A stretch of 9,739 nt of DNA from Bacillota bacterium (lineage in GTDB: Bacteria; Bacillota; Clostridia; Acetivibrionales; DSM-2933), in the NCBI GenBank assembly GCA_030705945.1, contig JAUZPS010000141.1, positions 1 to 9,739 on the forward strand, written 5' to 3'. Of the stretch, positions 5,340 to 9,739 are shown one piece after another. The notes beneath the pieces are model-generated. The model was given only the letters and a program-made list of their open reading frames with translations, did not search any database and was not told the origin of the DNA. A program made the position numbers and the translations under genes. The number at the start of each line of letters is the position of its first letter. The first letter of the stretch is position 1.

Positions 5340-5477
5340 ATGTTCGTTTGTAGTAAATGCCGTGTTTTCACGGTTAACGAGTTATGTATCGTGATTTTCA
5401 AAGCCCAGTGTAGATATTTATCACGATACATAGAAACCTATTATATTATTTTTTTTAAGGAGGAAAAGATTTTATGA
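5340..5477 (+). CDS. Possible 45-codon leader ORF overlapping the GH5 start
   Basis: ATG 5340 opens a 45-codon frame ending at TGA 5475-5477, which overlaps the GH5 start as ATGA. The product would be small, with four Cys (positions 4, 7, 16, 24, starting MFVCSKC) and a hydrophobic, aromatic second half. A purine-rich AAAGGGGG lies directly before it, but only one base separates it from the ATG, too close for efficient initiation. The 13-bp inverted repeat lies inside the frame. It may be a chance opening, or a translated leader coupling to the GH5 gene. No homologue is known to me. Confidence 0.25.
   Translation: MFVCSKCRVFTVNELCIVIFKAQCRYLSRYIETYYIIFFKEEKIL
5383..5432 (+). promoter_or_regulatory. 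13-bp perfect inverted repeat / twin dyads in the GH5 leader
   Basis: TATGTATCGTGAT (5383-5395) is the exact reverse complement of ATCACGATACATA (5420-5432), with 24 bases between. Each arm also carries its own small dyad, TATCGTGATT (5387-5396) and TATCACGATA (5419-5428). The dyad centres are 32 bp apart, about three helical turns. It lies between the promoter and the AAGGAGG ribosome site (5456-5463 region), followed after 15 bases by a run of T. It could bind a repressor as two operators, or form an mRNA stem that acts on GH5 expression. Confidence 0.65.
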
Positions 5478-7420
5478 AGAAAGTAAAAAGAGTATTTTCG
5501 TTTGTTGTTGCGTTGATGGTCCTTTCCGTGTTTTGTTTTTCATCCAACATAGGATCAGGATCAAAAGTTTACGCTGTCGACAGCAACAACGACGACTGGC
5601 TGCACTGTAAAGGCGACAAGATACTTGATATGAATGGTAATGAAGTTTGGCTGACCGGCGCCAATTGGTTTGGCTTTAACTGCGGAGAAAATTGTTTTCA
5701 TGGCGCATGGTATGATGTAAAAGGTATATTGCAAAGCGTAGCAGATAGAGGAATAGGATTTTTAAGGGTGCCGGTTTCTTCTGAACTACTCTATAGCTGG
5801 ATGATTGGAAAACCTAATAAGGTTTCAAGCGTAACAGCAAGTAATAAACCTCCTTACATAATGAACGCTGATTTTTATGATGATGCAACCGGCGGCGTAA
5901 AAGACAGTATGCAAATCTTTGATATTATAATGGGATATTGTAAAGAACTTGGAATAAAAGTTATGGTTGACGTACATAGCCCTGACGCTAACAATTCCGG
6001 TCATATGTACCCCCTATGGTATGGATTGACTACAACTACAGCTGGTGAAATAACAACGCAAAAGTGGATTGATACTTTAGTCTGGCTTGCTAATAAATAT
6101 AAGAATGATGACACAATACTTGCTTTGGATTTGAAAAATGAGCCTCATGGAAAGCGCGGTTATACTGCAACTGTTCCTACCGATATAGCAAAATGGGATA
6201 ATTCTACAGATGAAAACAACTGGAAATATGCCTCTGAAACCTGTGGAAAAGCTATATTAAAAGCAAATCCAAACCTTTTGATAATGATTGAAGGTATTGA
6301 ACAATATCCAAAGACAGAGAAAGGATATACATTTGATACGCCTGATATTTGGGGATCAAGCGGAGATGCGGCGCCATGGTATGGAGCTTGGTGGGGCGGA
6401 AATTTAAGAGGTGTTAAAGACTACCCTGTAAATTTCGGCGGCTCATTAAACAGTCAGATTGTATATTCTCCTCATGATTATGGTCCTTCTGTTTATAATC
6501 AATCCTGGTTTGATAAGGATTTCACAACTCAGACCCTGCTTGACGACTATTGGTATGGATCCTGGGCATATATTGATGATCAGAAAATTGCTCCTCTTCT
6601 TATTGGCGAATGGGGAGGATTTATGGATGGAGGCAAGAACCAGAAATGGATGGAATTATTGAGAGATTATATGATTAAAAACCGCATCAATCATACATTC
6701 TGGTGTTTAAATCCTAACTCCGGCGATACTGGAGGCTTACTGTCATACGACTGGACCACCTGGGATGAAGCAAAGTATGCATTGTTAAAACCAGCGTTGT
6801 GGCAATCAAATGGTAAATTTATCAGCCTTGACCACCAGGTGCCACTTGGTAAAAACGGAATTTCATTAGGGCAGTATTATGGCAACTCAACTCCGATCGT
6901 TACCACAAGCGCTACTCCTACTGTAACTCCTACTGTAACCGTATCTCCAAGCGGAACCGCAAACAAAATTTCCGGATATATTCGTACAGAACTAGCATCA
7001 TCCTCATCAAATGTTAAAAAAGATTTTACAGTTGAACTCACAGGAACAACATTAACTGCTAAAACAGACGCATCAGGGTATTTTGAAATAAATAATGTAC
7101 CTCAGAACTTAACGAGCTATAGCATCAAAATTAGTAAGCCTGGATACTTATTTAGAGTTATTAATAATTTAAGCAAAAATACTGTGGTTGGTTCATTAGG
7201 CGCTCCAGTGGTAATTTGGGCCGGTGACATAAAGGCTCCACAAGACGGCGTGATCAACATGACAGATATTATGGAAGTTGCAAAGATTTTTAGCAGCGTA
7301 GCAGGCGATGAAAAGTATAACTCCTCCTGCGACACTAACTTAGACGGGGCAATTAATATGTCAGATATCGTTACAATTGCTAAACATTTTAACGCAACTT
7401 ATGAAAGCTACACTAATTAA
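5474..7420 (+). CDS. GH5 cellulase with X-module and type II-like dockerin
   Basis: This encodes 648 aa. ATG 5474 follows AAGGAGG. The signal peptide is 1-34 (cleavage after VYA). A GH5 barrel spans about 40-445 and closely resembles the Acidothermus E1 type (subfamily GH5_1): GANWFGF (62-68), Arg98, HSPD (168-171), acid/base Glu223 in LKNEPHG, HDY (334-336), nucleophile Glu379 in IGEWGG, and NPNSGDTGGLL. It should cleave beta-1,4-glucan as an endoglucanase or cellobiohydrolase. A Thr/Pro linker spans 473-497. Residues 499-581 match the X-module beside the CipA type II dockerin (SGYI..., TDASGYFEINNVP, KISKPGYL). The dockerin spans 582-642; its second Ca loop is canonical (D620, N622, D624, N628, D631), while the first (D585-D598) has a two-residue insertion. 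It would bind a type II cohesin on a scaffoldin or the cell surface. No cohesin gene lies in the window. Confidence 0.92.
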   Translation: MKKVKRVFSFVVALMVLSVFCFSSNIGSGSKVYAVDSNNDDWLHCKGDKILDMNGNEVWLTGANWFGFNCGENCFHGAWYDVKGILQSVADRGIGFLRVPVSSELLYSWMIGKPNKVSSVTASNKPPYIMNADFYDDATGGVKDSMQIFDIIMGYCKELGIKVMVDVHSPDANNSGHMYPLWYGLTTTTAGEITTQKWIDTLVWLANKYKNDDTILALDLKNEPHGKRGYTATVPTDIAKWDNSTDENNWKYASETCGKAILKANPNLLIMIEGIEQYPKTEKGYTFDTPDIWGSSGDAAPWYGAWWGGNLRGVKDYPVNFGGSLNSQIVYSPHDYGPSVYNQSWFDKDFTTQTLLDDYWYGSWAYIDDQKIAPLLIGEWGGFMDGGKNQKWMELLRDYMIKNRINHTFWCLNPNSGDTGGLLSYDWTTWDEAKYALLKPALWQSNGKFISLDHQVPLGKNGISLGQYYGNSTPIVTTSATPTVTPTVTVSPSGTANKISGYIRTELASSSSNVKKDFTVELTGTTLTAKTDASGYFEINNVPQNLTSYSIKISKPGYLFRVINNLSKNTVVGSLGAPVVIWAGDIKAPQDGVINMTDIMEVAKIFSSVAGDEKYNSSCDTNLDGAINMSDIVTIAKHFNATYESYTN

Positions 7421-7480
7421 AAAATTATCTATATTTTAATTGGATTTCGCATTGAAAATGCTCATGATCTTGTAAAATTA

Positions 7481-7516
7481 AAAAGCCTTTCTGATGAATA
7501 TGTCAGAAAGGCTTTT
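7481..7516. terminator. Bidirectional terminator between GH5 and tlp
   Basis: AAAAGCCTTTCTGA (7481-7494) pairs perfectly with TCAGAAAGGCTTTT (7503-7516) around an 8-base loop. T-rich sequence lies beyond both arms on the respective strands, so it serves the GH5 gene (plus) and the convergent tlp gene (minus). Confidence 0.9.
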
Positions 7517-7537
7517 ATTTACGTCAACCTTCTATAT

Positions 7538-7771
7538 TTATTTATATCCGTTTTCCCTATCTATCGCTTCATCTCTGATTTCTTCCCTCATGCCGTTAAG
7601 AGCGTCTCTTCGCCTTTCGTTCTTTGCTTCTAACTCTTTCTTTGTCTTCTTATTGTCAGTTCTATCCATCATTTCTTCTGCAAGCTCCATGTTTTGGATT
7701 GTATAATTTATATTACGCTGAATTTTCTCTACATTGTCTCTTCTGTCATCTGGTTTTGGTTTGTTTTTCAT
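7538..7771 (-). CDS. tlp: Small acid-soluble spore protein, Tlp family
   Basis: This encodes 77 aa, the usual length of the family. ATG 7771 follows AAAGGAG. The sequence is highly charged and helical, with the family's landmarks: an N-terminal KPDDRRDNVEKIQ, a middle NTIQN-like stretch (NYTIQNMELAEEMM), the KNERRRDAL block, and the ending IRDEAIDRENGYK. It agrees along its whole length with Bacillus Tlp, a minor SASP made in the forespore under sigma-G and degraded on germination. This shows that the organism forms spores. A convincing sigma-G promoter is not visible in the 81 bp upstream, so the gene may be read together with the gene that starts at 8197. Confidence 0.92.
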   Translation of the reverse strand: MKNKPKPDDRRDNVEKIQRNINYTIQNMELAEEMMDRTDNKKTKKELEAKNERRRDALNGMREEIRDEAIDRENGYK

Positions 7772-7852
7772 AATAAAAACACTCCTTTGATTTATTAAAG
7801 TTTATCGTGTATAAAACCCATTTAGGGGCATGCTCTGTATCTGCGGAAATAA

Positions 7853-8197
7853 TTACTGAACCTTTTTATCTTCCAATACAATTTCAAATGCGCCCGACTG
7901 CTCCATTACCGACTTTACTTCCTGAGCTTTATGCCTTGCCACCTTAACAGATACAACAATTCCATCCTCTTCATCGAGATGTTTAACACCTTCCACAAAT
8001 GCCTTAAGTTCTCCGTTATCATCCTGGTCTGACATAATAACTGGATCGGATCTATCAGCATCTTCACTCATACTTTCAAACTTTTCCTGGTCGTAAGCGC
8101 TAATAATCATATCTCTTCTTTGTATACCACTATTTTTAAGTGAATCAACCAAACCTCCAACTTGGCTTGGCTCAAGGAATTTACCGATTATATGAAT
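7853..8197 (-). CDS. Small alpha/beta protein of unknown function, probable ATT start
   Basis: This encodes about 114 aa. The frame has no ATG, GTG or TTG near a usable ribosome site: TTG 8152 has GGAGG one base away, and starting there would cut off a conserved-looking strand. A perfect GAGGAGGG lies at 8211-8204, and codons ATC, ATT, ATT, CAT follow directly in frame. ATT 8197 gives a 7-base spacing from AGGAGG and a product starting (M)HIIGKFLEPSQVGG. The N-terminal strand-helix (HIIGKF...VDSLKNSG), the acidic middle, and the C-terminal strand-helix-strand (GIVVSVKVA...FEIVLED) suggest a ferredoxin-like or YflT/GSP17M-type fold. I do not recognise the family. It lies 81 nt upstream of tlp with no terminator between, so a sporulation role is possible. 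Confidence 0.7.
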   Translation of the reverse strand: MHIIGKFLEPSQVGGLVDSLKNSGIQRRDMIISAYDQEKFESMSEDADRSDPVIMSDQDDNGELKAFVEGVKHLDEEDGIVVSVKVARHKAQEVKSVMEQSGAFEIVLEDKKVQ

Positions 8198-8577
8198 AAT
8201 GATCCCTCCTCATAACTTCAAACACTCAGATTTTTATATTAAAAATGTTAATACCTTTTTATTATGTCCATTAATGAATTTTGTAGACGATTTAAAAAAA
8301 TCTATTATAATCAAAATTTTCAACATTTAAAATTGATAATGTAGCGCTAGAATGTCTAAATGGAAGAATGGATATTTTAAATTGTAAAGTATGTTATCTA
8401 TAATTTCTTATTTGTATAATTTCCCAATTTAACAATTTTTTTGAAACATCCTAACAAGATGTAAAACTTATAATAATTTGTTGCTTCACTTTTGCCACGA
8501 TTATACTGATACATTTAGGGTAAGTTTATTATAGAATTAATTATAGGGTTTATGAACCAAAATTAAGGAGTGGTAAA
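8198..8577. other. 380-bp divergent spacer before apbE
   Basis: This is very AT-rich. It contains the AGGAGGG ribosome site of the minus gene (8211-8204), a TATAAT on the minus strand (8309-8304) without a good -35, a weak plus promoter (8478-8507) and a small GGTT-TATG-AACC hairpin (8547-8558) before the apbE ribosome site. No gene or known riboswitch is seen. Confidence 0.5.
8478..8507 (+). promoter_or_regulatory. Candidate promoter of the apbE operon
   Basis: TTGTTG (8478-8483) and TATACT (8502-8507) are separated by 18 bases, about 70 bp before the ATG. The -10 is good and the -35 only partial. Other AT-rich hexamers nearby could serve instead. Confidence 0.35.
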
Positions 8578-9570
8578 ATGCAGCATGAATATATAGAAAG
8601 AAGCTTTTTTTCACTAGGCACTGTTAACTATATAAAGCTTTACAATTGCAAAGATCAATCGTTGCTTGACCTAGCTCAAAAGAGAGTTATGGATATAGAT
8701 GACATGATGTCTGCTTATAAAGCGGATAGCGACATCTCGAAGCTCAACAGCAATTCAGGCAGAGGTTTTATAGATATTCATGAAGACACCTATAAGCTTT
8801 TAAGCCGCTCCATTGAATTCTCTACAATGACTTCGGGCGCCTTTGATATTACAATACGCCCACTAGTTACGCTGTGGGGAATTGGAAAGAAGAAGAACTT
8901 TATTCCCTCAGAAAATGAAGTTTCTGTTTGCAAAAAGCTTGTAAATTACAAAAACATTATTCTGGATCATAGCAATTGCAGAGCTGCTTTAGAAAACCCG
9001 GGTCAAGCTGTCGATCTTGGGGGTATAGCAAAAGGATTTGCTGCTGATGAAGTAAAAAGAATCCTTGTTGAAAACGAGATTGATTCCGCATTAATCAATC
9101 TGGGCGGAAATATCCTGACAATTGGAAACAAGCCAGATGGAACACTATGGCAGATAGGTATCCAAAACCCTCTTGCTGCAACAGGTCAGCATCTGGGAAT
9201 CGTGTCATTATCAGAAAAAACAATCGTTACTTCCGGAAGCAATGAACGCTTCTTTATAAAGGATGGAGTACGTTATCATCATATTCTTGACCCTCTGTCA
9301 GGTAAACCCGCAGATAATTGCCTGCTTAGCGTAACAGCTATTGCCTCAGGTTCCATGGATGCCGACGCTATTACAACCTCCCTTTTTATCCTTGGCTTTG
9401 AGGCAATAGCCCTAAATGAGTTAAAACAAATAGTCAATAATGAGATAAATTATATTGAACGCTCGAATACTTCGGTATTCGGAAATCTTGGTTTTGAAGC
9501 TATATTCATAACAAAAAACCTTGAAATCATTGCAACAAGTGGTTTGAAAGAAAAGCTCAGAATATTGTAG
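8578..9570 (+). CDS. apbE: ApbE-type FAD:protein FMN transferase, no signal peptide
   Basis: This encodes 330 aa. ATG 8578 follows AAGGAG with a 7-base spacer. ApbE (Ftp) moves FMN from FAD onto a Thr or Ser of flavoproteins, using Mg. Family landmarks appear in order: LGTVN (13-17), SAYKADSDISKLN (45-57), SGAFDITIRPLVTLWG (86-101), VDLGGIAKGFAAD (145-157), LINLGGN (172-178), TSGSNERFF (218-226), HHILDPLSGKP (234-244), and ADAITTS (262-268) with the metal-binding Asp263 and Thr267. The length is that of the bare catalytic domain: there is no signal peptide or lipobox, so it should act in the cytoplasm, unlike the common lipoprotein forms. The next gene starts 43 nt after the stop, probably in one operon, and looks like a membrane iron-sulfur protein. 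The expected flavinylated partner may lie beyond the window. Confidence 0.92.
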   Translation: MQHEYIERSFFSLGTVNYIKLYNCKDQSLLDLAQKRVMDIDDMMSAYKADSDISKLNSNSGRGFIDIHEDTYKLLSRSIEFSTMTSGAFDITIRPLVTLWGIGKKKNFIPSENEVSVCKKLVNYKNIILDHSNCRAALENPGQAVDLGGIAKGFAADEVKRILVENEIDSALINLGGNILTIGNKPDGTLWQIGIQNPLAATGQHLGIVSLSEKTIVTSGSNERFFIKDGVRYHHILDPLSGKPADNCLLSVTAIASGSMDADAITTSLFILGFEAIALNELKQIVNNEINYIERSNTSVFGNLGFEAIFITKNLEIIATSGLKEKLRIL

Positions 9571-9613
9571 CGACTGATTATTTAAAGAATCTTTTAGAAA
9601 TGAGGAATTCTCG

Positions 9614-9739
9614 ATGGTTAAATTTAAGAAATTTTCTATTTTACAGATTATAAGATTATTGGTTCAAATTGTATTCTTTATAGTTCTACCTGGTTTATAT
9701 GTAAATGCATTTTCCGGTATAAAGCAAATTTATTTGAGC
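9614..9739 (+). CDS. N-terminus of a NapH/NosR-like 4Fe-4S membrane protein (partial)
   Basis: The first 42 codons run off the right edge. ATG 9614 follows GAGG with an 8-base spacer. The start is basic (MVKFKKF), then a transmembrane helix covers about 8-30, with the pattern LPGLYVNAFSGIKQIY. A first helix ending in 'LPGL..N.FSGI..IY' is familiar from membrane 4Fe-4S proteins of the NapH/NosR/PceC type, which carry electrons across the membrane and are often encoded near apbE and FMN-binding-domain genes. The ferredoxin-type Cys motifs would lie beyond the window, so the call rests on the N-terminus and its neighbour. Confidence 0.5.
   Translation, partial: MVKFKKFSILQIIRLLVQIVFFIVLPGLYVNAFSGIKQIYLS

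Larger units (their letters stand above)
4864..5473. other. 610-bp divergent regulatory region
   Basis: This spacer separates the CuAO-N/VWA operon (minus) from the GH5 gene (plus). From left to right it holds an 11-bp palindrome in the minus leader (4902-4936), a minus promoter (4968-4995), a long imperfect inverted repeat (5047-5128), a plus promoter (5272-5300), a GC-rich hairpin CCGTG-TTTT-CACGG (5360-5373), a possible leader ORF, and the twin-dyad inverted repeat (5383-5432). I recognise no known riboswitch class. Confidence 0.6.

Noticed and set aside
5047..5432. Known riboswitch upstream of GH5 or CuAO-N
   Set aside because: Structured elements exist, but none shows the conserved core of a riboswitch class I know, and the 5047-5128 element lies outside both predicted transcripts.
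6459..7335. Alternative frames inside the GH5 gene, both strands
   Set aside because: The GH5 frame explains the sequence fully with catalytic and dockerin motifs; these frames lack ribosome sites.
7494..7706. Plus-strand frame opposite tlp
   Set aside because: It is antisense to a strong Tlp match, starts inside the terminator hairpin and has a low-complexity Ser/Leu/Phe translation.

Overview
The window looks like chromosomal DNA from an AT-rich, spore-forming, cellulolytic member of the Clostridia. Three observations support this: a secreted GH5 cellulase ending in an X-module plus type II-like dockerin, a Tlp-type small acid-soluble spore protein, and purine-rich Shine-Dalgarno sites of the AGGAGG/AAGGGGG kind before almost every gene. 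The enzyme-borne type II-like dockerin would fit the Acetivibrio / Pseudobacteroides cellulosolvens group, but that placement is inference, not a sequence match I could run.

Layout. Positions 1-70 hold the possible C-terminal tail of a plus-strand gene. A 103-bp palindromic repeat follows at once (72-174). A second copy, differing at one base, lies at 1754-1856. Between the copies are two small minus-strand genes: a proline-rich protein with a Trp-rich conserved C-terminus (291-692) and a DUF5684-like membrane protein (1037-1402). There are also two unrelated inverted repeats, a 71-bp one with 14-bp perfect ends (768-838) and a strong hairpin (1673-1716). Next is a minus-strand two-gene operon, 4863 to 1864. 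It encodes a secreted copper-amine-oxidase-N-type domain protein followed, after 18 nt, by a secreted VWA protein whose VWA domain is split by a large beta-helix-like insertion. The second repeat copy lies just past the operon's last stop codon.

A 610-bp divergent intergenic region (4864-5473) carries back-to-back promoters, a long imperfect inverted repeat, and a structured leader for the GH5 gene. The leader contains a 13-bp perfect inverted repeat built from two similar dyads and a possible 45-codon leader ORF that overlaps the GH5 start as ATGA. The GH5 gene (5474-7420) ends at a perfect bidirectional terminator shared with the convergent spore genes tlp (7538-7771) and a small unrecognised alpha/beta protein (7853-8197) that seems to begin at an ATT codon.

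The last part, after a 380-bp divergent spacer, encodes a cytoplasmic-looking ApbE flavin transferase (8578-9570) and the start of a membrane protein resembling NapH/NosR-type 4Fe-4S proteins (9614-9739, cut by the window edge). Together these suggest a flavin-dependent membrane electron-transfer operon.

Functionally there are four blocks: a cell-surface operon (CuAO-N/VWA), a cellulosomal or cell-bound cellulase, a small sporulation-related block, and a redox block. The most unusual items are the palindromic repeat pair placed at gene ends, the split VWA domain with a degraded metal site, the GH5-X-dockerin II architecture with its structured leader, and the ATT start.
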